Source: Cytidiella melzeri
Lineage: Eukaryota; Basidiomycota; Agaricomycetes; Polyporales; Irpicaceae
Length of the DNA: 38,262 nt
Assembly (NCBI GenBank): GCA_022592445.1
Contig: JABYQR010000410.1
Coordinates: 1-38,262 of the forward strand
Direction: 5' to 3'
The notes under the pieces were generated by a model. That model was given only the letters and a program-made list of their open reading frames with translations, was not told the origin of the DNA and did no database searches. Shown here piece by piece: positions 1 through 10,824 of this stretch (positions within the stretch are counted from its first letter, which is position 1; each line of letters starts with the position of its first letter). The position numbers and the translations under genes are program-made.

Positions 1-670
1 TCGCTGGTCAAAATGTACAGATACGTTAAGTAAACCTTTCGCCGCCTTTCTCCACCAGTCTCCCCATGCGAATATCAAAAATTACAGGTGCAATACATTG
101 AAGGTGATACAACAATATTAGAACGTAGAAATCTATACGGTGCCATAGGGCACAACTCTTGGTTCGACTCGCCAACCAGTTCCGGCTACAAGTTGCCACG
201 CGTGTCAACCGAGACAAGCAAAGAATACACGCGGGGAACACGTACGGCTGCCAACGAGCCTAGACACATGGCTCTAAATCGGAGGCAAGTTGTTGGTAGC
301 CCGAGCCTCCAACTTGTCACGAGCAGGCAATGCGACGACCGGTGTAGGCTGTGAGGTTCAAGGTCAGAACACTCTCTGTTATATCTTGACCAGCTGGGTA
401 CTAACGGTTGCATGTGCGGGGTACCTGCAGAGAGGGAAGGTCAGTCGATTGTCGTTGTGGCAGCAGATGTCAAGTCAAGACTCACACGTCCATGACTACA
501 GCCGTCATTGGGAGAGCCTCTGCGCTGATAGCGAACACAGAAAAAATGACGTCGAGACTGGCGATGGCGCGGAACATGAGCGACATGGTTACACGGTACA
601 GAGGCTTGCAGTGAGGAAGATGGGCAGCTGCTGTGAGTGCTGAAGCACAAGTCACATTCTCTGTGAGCTT
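1..670. other. Intergenic, no gene recognised
   Basis: Open frames here are short, overlap on both strands and show no family motif or consistent splice structure. The first 35 bases resemble 2405-2440 (both carry AATGTACAG followed by a GTTAAG), so the edge may be part of the same diverged repeat family seen at 671-1332 and 1709-2372. I see nothing else that can be supported. Confidence 0.4.
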
Positions 671-1332
671 TTTTTATACGCTTTCCACAAGGCTTTGGTC
701 GATATTCATGCATTTTTCTATTCAAAGCACGACGTGGTGCAAAGAGTGAAATGATTTGCATTGGTGAGACATCGGAGACGATCCACGCGTAGGTGCTGTC
801 CTGAACGCGTGGTGTCGCACACAACCACTCACTATCTCTATTGGCAGTACTCTCTGCCTATATCCTCATCACCTGCTAATATGTACGAGGGGCACTAGGA
901 ACGCAATTGGTAGGACAGTCCATAAGGTACCTGCACAGTAGGCTCGCGTTGAAGATGTTCCTGAGGTAAAGCAAATCATTGATCTTTTCCGCCTAAATTC
1001 CTGAAACAATATTACATTTGACATGACCTTCAGGGCAGCTACTGCTTCGTCCGAGTCATAGCGTTCAAGCCTCAGTGGAACAACTGCGCGCTCGCAGTTC
1101 AAACTGCACGTTGGACACACCCCGCTTCGGCTTGCCGCAGGCTACAGCACAAGATGCCCGCCAATTGCAAGGTGGGTAATCCCTCGTCTCTGTTAGCCCC
1201 ATTTGAATCTACAGATAGGTGAATGGGATTCCGAGTCGGCGAGACTCATCTTATCAGAAAACCGAAATAGAGCTTTGGTCCGTACTCAAATGTCTCACCT
1301 TATGACATTAGTTAGCGCCGCGAGATGGGAAG
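671..1332 (+). repeat. Direct repeat unit A (about 660 bp)
   Basis: This segment aligns along its length with 1709-2372 in the same orientation. Shared landmarks in order are a TTATACGC start, the block ACTCACTATCTCTATTGGCA with its CTCTGCCTATATCCTCATCA continuation, a TATGTACGAGGGG block, a CAAATCATTGATCTTTT block, a TTCAGGGCAGCTA block, GATGCCCGCCA, and a TATCAGAAAACC block near the end. Many substitutions and small indels separate the copies, so the duplication is old. No frame is conserved between them, which argues against a protein-coding repeat. No terminal repeats or target duplication are visible, so the type of element is unknown. Confidence 0.75.
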
Positions 1333-1708
1333 CTTCAATATGCGCAGGGGGTCTTGCATAGGTTCCGTATGATTTCCGCCTCACGCCTGGCCATGAATAG
1401 ACGTACATAGGTAAGGATGCGGACCCGGCGGATCCGAACTGCAGCAAAGCCGGGTCCGATCAAACGCCACAAAGGTTGCCGTGCGCGCCTCCGAGCTTCA
1501 CGCACGTGCCGTACACCCTCTTTTGCTGAACCGCAAGGACGCACTTGTTGGACGGAAGCCAGGATGGTGGTTTGTGACTCGGAGTGGTCTGGCAGGTTTC
1601 TACGTCGTTCATGCACTCTGCATCTTGACTTCTGGACTAATCACACGGCGGGTTTAGAACCTTGATTTTCAGCGGTGACTCGGCGGAGAACGGCCTCTCG
1701 TAAGCTGT
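1333..1708. other. Spacer between repeat units A and B
   Basis: About 376 bp separate the two repeat units. Overlapping open frames occur on both strands (for example 1417-1665 plus and 1335-1616 minus), but neither shows a recognisable motif. I see no gene, RNA or repeat that I can support. Confidence 0.35.
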
Positions 1709-2372
1709 TCTTATACGCTTCCCGCAAGGGCTTTGGTCAATATTCATGGAATTCTCGATTCAAGCACGACGTGGTTCAAAGTGATGCAAATATTTGTGTT
1801 GGTGAGATATCGGAGACGATCCGCGCGTACTAGGTACTGTCCTGAACGTGTGACGTCGCATACTAACACTCACTATCTCTATTGGCAGTACTCTCTGCCT
1901 ATATCCTCATCACCTGCTAATATGTACGAGGGGCGCTAGGAAAACAATTGGTAGGACGGTCCGCGAGGCACCTGTAATCGTGAGACACCGCAAATCATTG
2001 ATCTTTTTCCGCCTAAATTCTGAAACATTGTTGCATTTGACATGATCTTCAGGGCAGCTAGGTACTGCTTCGTCATATCTTTCCAGCCTCAATTGAACGA
2101 TTGCGCACCACGTTGCGCTGTGCTCCGTCCATACTGGATTTGTACACGCCTGGCTTGGTCTTGCCGCAAGCTACAGCGCATGATGCCCGCCACCTATCAG
2201 GTGAGCGCACTATATACCAGTCATCCCCCGTGTCCGCCAACAAGAGTGGCACGGCACAGCACTTTCTGTAGATGATGAATTGGCTCCGGCGAGTGCTCTC
2301 TCATCAGAAAACCAAATGAGAGCTTCGATCTATAGTCAATGTTTCATTAGTCAGCGCCACCAGACGGAAACG
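1709..2372 (+). repeat. Direct repeat unit B (about 660 bp)
   Basis: Second copy of the unit at 671-1332, in the same orientation and with the same order of landmarks. It carries its own small indels, for example an extra TAGG near 1830 and near 2060. Both copies end at a TCAGAAAACC block followed by a TTAGCGCC-like block. The 172 bp between this unit and the gene-bearing duplication (2545 on) hold nothing recognisable. Confidence 0.75.
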
Positions 2373-2544
2373 TGAAAGTCTTTCAAAAGCTGAGTCGGAT
2401 CAGCAACATCCGGGTGGCTCACAATGTACAGTATAGGTTAAGCTGCTTATGCCACATATGTCACTGATCAAATGTTGCGAAAAAGTACTAGCACTTGGTC
2501 CTTACTTGTGAGTCGACGTCTTAGCGGTGGTATCGACTCGGATG

Positions 2545-4140
2545 TCATGAGCCATCCGTCCTGCACAAATCATCCTCAATGGAATACTTCCTCGTTGCGC
2601 CCTCAAATACGCCGTGCAATGTCCTACATACTACATGAATGTGCGGGTGGATCATGACGAATATTTGTCGGTTATGCAGCAAGTTACTGTACATGTAAGT
2701 ACAGAGACTCTGGTCGTTGACACTGATATTTACGGGACTTGCCGGTCACTTGTCACTTCAATGTCACGAGGTGCTGGCAGCATCCCTTCATCGCAACTTG
2801 CTCGAGCTTGACACCATCCAGTCCTACCACCAGCTCAGCCAGTGACTGACGGACAACACAATATGGGTCAATATTGGCGGTTGTAAGTGACTCATATCAT
2901 CTTAACACGCCTTGGCTCCTCAGTCCACGATGTCGTTAGTGTCAACCTGGACAAGCGTTGTGTTCAAGACCCAGCTGGAGGTTCAAAACTAGGGGAATTT
3001 TTCTTTAGGCCCGGCCTACCACTGCCAATAAATGAATTCACGATCCCCTCACCTCTAAGCAGCAGGGTTGCATCCCTGGCGTGAGTATCCAGCTATTCAC
3101 GTCTTTGTCACCCATTGCTCATGAGCTTATCAGCGCGGAATCTCCTCGTATAATGCACTGTTCGTCCAGCCCGAACTCACGGCTGTTGCAATGCCCGGAT
3201 GAGATCATCCTGCTGGTCTTTCGAGAGATCGATCAACTGAGCGACGCGGCGTGTTTCGCTCTGGCCGACGGAAAGCTCTTCAGGATCGGTCTTGCCAGGA
3301 TCGAAGAACTCCAGCGCCTCTTGTACAGCATCTGGGCAGGGGACCGCGTCCTGGTTATCGGAGACTATACCAAAGACAATGACTACCCGGAAAGCGTGCG
3401 TGATACCGTCAAGGAAGAATTACAGTACTACGCAGAAGATGAGGCGGAGGAGGATACAAACGATGATTCGAGATTCCATCACTTGGCTTCCGAATATTAT
3501 GACAGACCTTACCGGAGTGAGAATGTCTGGGAGCGTCACAACGTATTGAAGTGGAACGAAGACAAAGACGAAAGCAACTACAAGGCACTCGTCAAACAGC
3601 ATTATGACCACTCGTCTGTATGGGTCCTTTGCAACATTTCGAAAGGCGAGTTTGTCCGTAAAACAAGCCTCAAAGACTTTTTCTGGGCCGACCTCGGTCA
3701 CGCCATGCTCTCTCGGATTTGCTGGTCCTCAGATTCATCCATCGCAATGTCTTACGAGAATGAGAAGAATCCACTACACCGTGGCTCTTGGGCTGGAGAC
3801 AGGTTTGAGGTGACGACCATGGACCGGCTCAGATCCGACATCGAATGGCGTGACGTGAGCAAAGAGGTTGCGGATACGTTGCTGGATATCTATAGGTTCG
3901 AGTATGGGTCCGTCAATCTTGTACACGAGTAGTCATGGTGAGGACTTGGCGCGACGAGAGTAAGAGATTGTGGATACTTTGCGGGAGATCTATAGGCGCG
4001 AGAAGGAAGAATAATGAGGACTTGGCGCGACGAGAGCCGGACGAGTATATCCTATTAGGAGTAAAAACCTTGGAGTAGTCATTCAGCTGTAGATGCGACA
4101 ATTGACCTGAACTCATACTGCACATGATTTCCGTTCATCC
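2545..4140 (+). repeat. Tandem segmental duplication, unit 1
   Basis: This stretch aligns with 4150-5655. The match starts in the 5' flank (GAGCCATCCGTCCTG here, GAGCCACCCGTCCTG in unit 2), continues through all exons and introns of the MGQYWR gene, and ends in a 3' flank containing GAGGACTTGGCGCGACGAGAG, of which more than 20 bases are shared. Inside unit 1 that 3' motif occurs twice (about 3940 and 4016), a short internal duplication that unit 2 lacks. Confidence 0.8.
2863..3932 (+). CDS. MGQYWR-family F-box-like protein, copy 1
   Basis: The three-exon model is 2863-2882, 2940-3080 and 3134-3932, giving 319 aa. Introns are 57 bp (GTAAGT..TTAG) and 53 bp (GTGAGT..TCAG). Phases agree throughout, and the same structure holds in the neighbouring copy. 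The protein starts MGQYWRFVNLDKR and continues LGEFFFRPGLPL, an N-terminus I know from an unnamed, expanded Agaricomycete family. Residues about 73-110 look F-box-like (CPDEIILLVFREIDQLSD, then CFALADGKLF), and WAGDR occurs twice, once mid-protein and once near the C-terminus. There is no signal peptide or membrane segment. The molecular role is unknown; an adaptor role in SCF ubiquitin ligases is only inference from the F-box-like stretch. An alternative acceptor 16 bp upstream (2923) would keep exon 2 open but lose the ATG phase. Confidence 0.8.
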
Positions 4141-4149
4141 CGCACACAT

Positions 4150-5655
4150 ACCAGAGCCACCCGTCCTGGCAAGAATTATCACATTGGTAATTCTTCGTTG
4201 TTGCGCCGTCAACTAAGTCATGGAGAATGTTCATCATCCGCTCAGTACTGTGTGGTTGCAGACAATATTTTGCAGTGGCCGGCGAGAGCGTTATTGGCGC
4301 TAATATGGGATCTACCGACTCGTGGTGTCAGTGGTGGCAGTTCGCCGTTTCATTGCAACTTCGACTTGCTCGAGCTCGGTGACACCATCCAGTTCTACCA
4401 CCAGCCCAGTCAGTGACTGACGTGGCTGCTGCAAGGACAACTCAACATGTGGTGGCGGTTGTAAGTGGCTCGTATCATCCAAGTATGCCCTGACTTCTCA
4501 GTCCACGATGTCTTTAGTGTCAACCTGGACAAGCGTTGTGCCCAAAGCCCAACTGGTGGCTATAGGCTAGGAGAATTCTTTTTTAGGCCCGGGTTACCAC
4601 TGTCAATATATGAGTTCACGATTCCCTCACCTCTAAGCAGCAAGGTTGCATCCCTAACGTGAGTATCCAGCTGTTCACGTTCTGTCATACGTGGCTCATT
4701 GGCCCAACTCAGTGCAAAGTCCCCTCGTATTATGCACTGTTCGTCCAGTCCAAACTCACGGTTGTTGAGATGCCCAGAAGAGATCATCCTGTTGGTTTTT
4801 CGAGAGATCGATCAACTGAGCGACGCGGCGTGTTTCGCTCTAGCCGACGGAAAGCTCTTCAGGATCGGTCTTGCCAGGATCGAAGAACTCCAGCGCCTCT
4901 ATTACAGCATCTGGGCAGGCGACCGCGTCCTGCTTATCGGGGGCCGTACCAATGACGACGACTACCCGGAAAGTGTTCAAGATACCGTCAACGAAGAGTT
5001 ACGGCACGCACAAGATGTCGCGGAGGAGGATGCAAGCGATAACAGCAAGTTCTGTTACTTGGCTTCCGAATGTTATGAAAGACCTTTCCGGCCTGGGGAT
5101 GTCTGGAAGCGTCATCGCAAGTTGATTAGGCACAAGGACAAGGACGCCAGAAACTACAAGGCACTCGTCAAACGGCATCATGACGACTCGTCTCTGCGCG
5201 TCCTATGCAACATCTCGAAAGGCGAGTTTGTCCGTCAAACAAGTATCAAAGACCTTCCATTTTATGCCGACCTTGGTCACGCCATGCTCTCCCGCATTTG
5301 CTGGGCTACAGACGACTCAATCGGAATGGCTTACGGTCTCGAGGATAACAAGAACCCACTACACCGCGGTTCCTGGGCTGGAGACAGGTTTGAAGTGACA
5401 ACCATGGACAGACTCAGATCCAACATCGAATGGCGTGACGTGAGCAAAGAGGTCGCGGATACGTTGCGGGATATCTATAGGTCAGAGTATGGGTCCGCCG
5501 AGTTTGTGTACGAGTCGTCATGGTGAGGACTTGGCGCGACGAGAGTCGGACGAGTTCGAGTGGATCCAATTAGGAGTAAAAAACTACCAGAACGTTCGAG
5601 TAGCCATTCAACTGGAGATGCGACAGGGCACACTTGAATTATACCTGATTTCTTT
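4150..5655 (+). repeat. Tandem segmental duplication, unit 2
   Basis: Second, head-to-tail copy of 2545-4140. Intron lengths are kept to within one base (57 and 54 bp). Within exon 2 most differences fall at third codon positions, so the copies diverged under protein constraint. The 3' end of this unit is interrupted or bounded by the copia LTR beginning at 5657. Confidence 0.8.
4447..5526 (+). CDS. MGQYWR-family F-box-like protein, copy 2
   Basis: Paralog of the gene at 2863-3932, with exons 4447-4460, 4518-4658 and 4713-5526, giving 322 aa. A 6-bp deletion just after the start codon turns MGQYWR into MWWR, followed by the same FVNLDKRC. The F-box-like motif (CPEEIILLVFREIDQLSD) and both WAGDR boxes are kept. 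Splice sites sit at matching positions, with donors GTAAGT and GTGAGT and acceptors TTTAG and CTCAG. The C-terminus ends in YESSW, slightly longer than copy 1. No stop or frameshift is present, so both copies could be expressed. The change at the otherwise characteristic N-terminus may mark functional drift. Function is unknown. Confidence 0.78.
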
Positions 5656-5656
5656 C

Positions 5657-5826
5657 TGTTCGACTATATTAATTAGACACTTAATGTACAAGCGCCGTAG
5701 TTACCGTATATATAACTTACTCTGATCAATGCAACGATACGCACTTTTGATCCCCAACTCCCACTGTGTGATCCCTCTCAATCTTGCTCTCTCAACGCTT
5801 TCCTCTACTTGCATAGCCTTCTAACA
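5657..5826 (+). repeat. Left LTR of the copia element (170 bp)
   Basis: Runs from TGTTCGACTATATT to TTCTAACA. A TATA-like stretch (CGTATATATAACTT) lies near 5706. It matches the right LTR at 165 of 170 positions. All five differences are transitions, and four fall in what is a CpG in one of the two LTRs. Confidence 0.93.
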
Positions 5827-5840
5827 GGTTATGAGCCCCG
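5827..5840 (+). promoter_or_regulatory. Primer-binding site, initiator tRNA-Met anticodon arm
   Basis: GGTTATGAGCCCC directly follows the left LTR. It is the reverse complement of the anticodon stem-loop of eukaryotic initiator tRNA-Met (GGGGCTCATAACC). This is the half-tRNA priming known for Drosophila copia, rather than priming from the CCA-bearing 3' end. The position immediately after the LTR is what is expected of a PBS. Confidence 0.8.
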
Positions 5841-5894
5841 GATAAGCTCACTACCTTACTCATATTACTCTCTGCACTCACTCTCCACCAGTTG

Positions 5895-8800
5895 ATGAGC
5901 TCTGATCCCACTGATCAGCCTCAACCTCGTCGTTCTATGCGCGAACGACACCAAACCGACTTTCTTCAAGGCACCATCCCTTGTACTACACGCAGAAGAC
6001 GTACCCCCGTCTTCACTCCTACTCCAACTCCACCCCCTGCTCCTACTCCTTTTCAACAACCTACGATGTCTTCCGCTTCTCGCGCTGGTACCCCAGGTCC
6101 TGCACCTTCTGCTGCAACTTCCGACCACGCCCTCAACGTCCCTACTACCTCAGCTGTAGTCGATCATCCCACTGCCCGCATCACGGCATCACAACGAGTC
6201 TCAGCACCCCCCTCTGATTGCCGTTGCACTCCATTTGACACACTCCGCGACAACTTTGCCCGTCGTCACCCCACTAAACCATTGTCAGACAATAGCGACA
6301 ATCCTATGGACAACGACGAGGCGCACGAAAGGCGAAGGGGCAAACTGCCCAGAGCCCATTGTGCACCGTCCCCCTCGCCATCTGGCCCCACTGACTCCGC
6401 GCGAGCAGTGTCATCCCTCCTTTCTGTGCCTCCAAAGCACGATGTGGAGTATACTATGTCGCTTAGCAACGTCCACAAAGCCTTCACAGACGTTGGCAAA
6501 CTCACAGGTCCTGATACCTGGCCGATGTGGAAATTCCGCGTCAATACTGCGATGTCGACAATCGTCGACTTCTACAGCTACAGGGGTGGTCTCACCATTC
6601 CTCAAGAGGTCCAACGGGCCGTCTTCAATGTCCTGGCTGGACACATCGCAGACTCTGTGATGGCCAACTATCTCAACGAGACTGCGCCCCACAGACTGAT
6701 GGAGAAACTCTCCAAACGTTTCGAACTGACTTCTACTATGTTGGACGCAAACGAAGTCTTTCAACTCTTCTCCCTCCGCCGTCCTGTCCACGAAATGGAC
6801 AAACTACTCGACGACGCGCACAATCTTTACTCAAAGATTCTCTCCAAGGGGATTGAATTTCCCCAACACATCTTCTACTCTGCCCTCGTCGGCATCATTC
6901 CCCCCGCCTATGCGCATACTCGCGCTAGCTACGAGGCTGGCGTGCGTTCTCGTACTCCTGCGGGCGAGAAGTACGACTACAACCCCATCTCTCTGAGCGT
7001 GGAGCTTTGCTGCGACTTCCATAGTTGGCGACTCGCTCACCAACTTGACCGCTCTCGGTCTAAGGGTTCGTCAACCCTCGTTCCTCGCGATAGGCCCGCT
7101 GGTGGTTCATCCGCCGCGTTGCCAGCAGTCGACAAACGTGTTGAACGTCCGGCGAAAGCCACTTCCTCCGCTCGTGCGGCTGCCGCTCCTTACTCTAAGG
7201 AGAAGTCCATCCGTGACACTTCGAAGATGAAGTGTTACAACTGCAACGAGACAGGCCACACGACGCCTACTTGCCCTTCGCCCTGGACAGAGAAGTCCAA
7301 GGAGGCGATGAAGAGGAAGGGTATTACCCGGAAGTCCATCGCTGCTGGTGCCAAGGGCAAAGCTGCCACTGCTGCCGCTGTCGTCACTACTCCTGCTGTC
7401 GCTGGTCCGTCAACCACTACTCCTCGTTGCAACCAGAGCGCGTGGGTGTCGGCTCTCTCTGAGTCCGACGTCACTATGCACGTAAGTACTTTGCCTACTA
7501 CTACCACTTTTCCTACTATACTTCCACTGTATGTGACTTCGTCAACAGACGAGTCGATACACATTCTTGATACTGGCGCAACTATACACTGCACGCCGTA
7601 TCGAGACTTACTTTTCAATGTCCACTCTGTACCAACTATCATACTGACTGTTGCCAACTCAGAACAACTAGTTTTGAAACTTGCTGGTGACATGGTACTC
7701 GAGGTGGAGCAGGAAAGTGGTAAGCTTACTGAACTCTTGCTAAAGAACGTCTACTTCAACTCAACCCTACCTTTTACTTTAATCAGCGTTGGAAAATTGG
7801 ACTCTGATTATTGGTTTACGTTCTATCATGGACTTTGTACTATATACGACTCAAACTCGACTTGTGTGGCTGTTGTTAGAAAATCAAATGATATATACAC
7901 GATATTGTCAACTCGAGTGACTTCTTTAGCAAGCGTGCATAGAACTAGCATTACTCTACTTGAACTACATGAAAAACTCGGTCATCTCAGTTACTTCATG
8001 ATCAAGAAACTACTCCAAACTTCGTCAATTATTACTGATCATATAACTGACCATACTGAAACTCTGTGCGAGGACTGTTTACTCAACAATATCCATCGCA
8101 ATACTGTACCCAAACTTCGTTCTTCATTGTTAGCTGAAGCTTTCGGAGATCACTTCCATATTGACATCTTTGGGCCACTACCCACAGCGTCGATTACTGG
8201 TAAACACAAATACTGGTTGACTATTGTCGACGATGCTACTAGATGGTTAGTACTTGCACCACTAGTTACTAAAGATGACGCCTATACTCAATGGGTCATT
8301 TTCTCTACTGAACTTTTGACGCAATATGGTATTTGTGTCAAGATACTTCAAGCCGATAACGACGGTGTCTTTACCAGTAAAGCTATGACCGCTTACTTAA
8401 AAACTCAAGGAACTATACTACGTCTTACTGTACATGATACTCCTCAGCAAAATGGTGTTGCTGAACGTGTACATCAAGCTATTATGAACTTAATTCGAGT
8501 AAACCTGCATACTGCATCTTTACCAAATCGACTATGGTGGTACGCTGCATTATACGCGATGTATGTGTACAATTGTTCTCCTCGTACTATACTTAACTAC
8601 AAAACTCCTTACTTTAAGTGATATGGCACAGATGCTAACCTTGATGGACTTCAAGTCTTCGGTCAGCCGTGCATCGTATACGACAAATATTGCACAAATA
8701 AACTAGTGTCTAAGGGTAAAAGGGGAGTCTGGATAGGCTTCGCTGAACACTCTAAAGGTCACTATGTTTACTTTGGACAATGTGTCGGAGTTGAACGTAA

Positions 8801-10646
8801 CTTGCAATTTGTTGACTCTACAATACAAATTGAAGGGGAGAAAGAACCTAATGTCGAAAAACTTACTACTAAAAAACAACTTGAACTTGAGGACAACCCT
8901 CACATAGAACCAATGGAAATCGACGAGCCTGACCCTACTGCTCCAAGGCGTTCCAACAGAACTCCTCAACTATCGCGTAAAGCTCGTGGTCTAAACTACG
9001 ACGAAGTAGACACTAACATTGCTTTCTACTTAACTGAGTTTAACGCTTACTATGCTGAGGACGTCGGTGACCCTGTCACTTTCAAAAATGTACTTAATCA
9101 CCCTCTCAAAGACGATTGGTTTAAGTCTATGAAATTTGAGGTTGATACACTAGAACAACTCGGCACTTGGGAATACTGTATCCCGCCGCCAAATGCCAAC
9201 ATTACTGGTTCTCGCTTTGTCTACAAGACCAAGTACGAACATGGCAAAGTTACTAAACTCAAGTCAAGACTTGTTGCGCAAGGATACTCTCAGCGTGATG
9301 GTATTGATCACTATGCAAACGACTTGTTCGCTCCAGTCGCGCGCATGAGTTCTATGCGACTCATACTTACACTTGCGGCTTCACTACACTTTGAGATTAA
9401 CCAACTCGATGTTAAGTCCGCTTACTTGTACGGTAAAATTAACGATGATGAAGATCTTTATCTTCGTCCGCCGCCTGGCGATCTACTGCCCAACTTGCCT
9501 AAGGGCTGGGTACTTAAACTACGCAAAACTATCTATGGCCTTAAACAAGCTGGACGTCGCTGGTACAAGGTACTATGCGATATACTTTTTCAACTTGGAC
9601 TCAAGCGTTCAGACTACGATAACGCTGTCTTCTACCTTTACAGGGGAGACAAACTAAAACTAATACTCACTGTTCATGTCGACAATATTACTCTCTGTAC
9701 TATCACTTCTGTTGTCGCTGAACAATTCGAGATAGCACTTAGACAACATGTCGAAGTAACAAACGGTGATACTATCCACTGGATGCTTGGCATGGAAATC
9801 AATTACGACAAAGCCTCTGGTGTTATCAAGCTTCATCAACGCGATTATATCCAAACTATACTTAAACAAAACAACTTTGACCACGATCTTACACGCCGTA
9901 CGCCTATGATACACGAGCACAACTTAGCCCCCCATGACTAGAAAGAACCTCGTCAGGACGCTGACGCTATTAAACAATACATGTCTTTAGTCAGTGGTTT
10001 ACAATACGTCGCTGACTGTACTCGACCAGACGTTGCATACTGCACTGGTCAACTTGCACATACTTAGCTGACCCTTCTAAGGAACACTTCGCTGCAGCTA
10101 AACAGTGTTACCTATACTTGAAGGGAACGTGCGATTACTGGCTTGTCCTAGGAAACCAAGCAACTACTACTAATACTTCACTTGTCGGATATGCTGATTC
10201 TGACGGTATGACTACATACGGCAATAAACCAATAATGGGCTACACCTTCACATACAATGACTTGCTTATCTCTTGGTCAAGTAAGCGCGGTTCACTTGTA
10301 ACACTATCGGTCACCGAAGCCGAATTATATGCCTTAGTGCATGCGTCAACTGAGGCTATATATCTAAAAGCACTCATTGACGAACTACTGAACTTTACTA
10401 AGGATCCTGTCAAAATGTATACTGACAGTGCATCAACTATTGCCATTGTTAGCTCACCTGACGAGCAACATTCGCAACGAACTAAACACTTCAAATTCGT
10501 AAGAATTTCATCAGCAATCGTGTACTCAAGAAGTATATAACTATTCATCGTATATCTTCTAACGATCAACGTGCTGATATACTTACTAAAGCACTACCTC
10601 TCGAAAAACTCAAGCACTTCAATGAACTACTTCATATTCGTGCTTG
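5895..10646 (+). pseudogene. Broken copia gag-pol polyprotein
   Basis: The frame starts at the ATG at 5895. Gag covers about the first 440 residues and ends in a CCHC zinc knuckle (CYNCNETGHTTPTC, from 7233). The protease carries ILDTGA (Asp codon at 7569). Integrase shows the HH-CC zinc domain (HEKLGH, CEDC) and the acidic residues in HIDIFGP (8163), QADNDG and QQNGVAERV. Reverse transcriptase runs from about 9200 and RNase H from about 10180 (LVGYADSDG). Breaks are a TGA at 8619-8621, a TAG at 9939-9941, a one-base loss near 10061 and another near 10505. The RT box normally read as YVDD is HVDN here; the second Asp is Asn (codon 9684-9686). The frame ends with TGA at 10644-10646, next to the polypurine tract. 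Confidence 0.9.
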
Positions 10647-10654
10647 AAGGGGAG
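10647..10654 (+). promoter_or_regulatory. Polypurine tract of the copia element
   Basis: AAGGGGAG lies immediately 5' of the right LTR TG. This is the expected position and composition for the plus-strand primer. Confidence 0.85.
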
Positions 10655-10824
10655 TGTTCAACTATATTAATTAGACACTTAACGTACGAGCACCGTAGTT
10701 ACCGTATATATAACTTACTCTGATCAATGCAACGATACGCACTTTTGATCCCCAACTCCCACTGTGTGATCCCTCTCAATCTTGCTCTCTCAACGCTTTT
10801 CTCTACTTGCATAGCCTTCTAACA
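10655..10824 (+). repeat. Right LTR of the copia element (170 bp)
   Basis: Runs from TGTTCAACTATATT to TTCTAACA and has the same length as the left LTR. The five transitions between the LTRs imply an insertion that is not very recent. Confidence 0.93.

Larger units (their letters stand above)
5657..10824 (+). mobile_element. Ty1/copia LTR retrotransposon, degenerate
   Basis: A full-length element of 5,168 bp with LTRs at both ends (TG..CA), a primer-binding site, one gag-pol frame in copia order (gag, protease, integrase, reverse transcriptase, RNase H) and a polypurine tract directly before the right LTR. The flanking pentamers are CTTTC on the left and CTTTT on the right, a near match for a 5-bp target duplication. 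It inserted at the end of the second MGQYWR duplication unit. The frame carries stops and frameshifts and the RT active site is altered, so this copy should not move on its own. Confidence 0.93.

Noticed and set aside
1417..1665. Small ORF between the direct repeats
   Set aside because: It overlaps a similar-length frame on the other strand and has no family motif or splice support.
2924..2939. Alternative 41-bp first intron ending at 2923 in the MGQYWR gene (and 4501 in copy 2)
   Set aside because: It is open in both copies but puts the conserved ATG out of phase; the 57-bp intron gives the family N-terminus.
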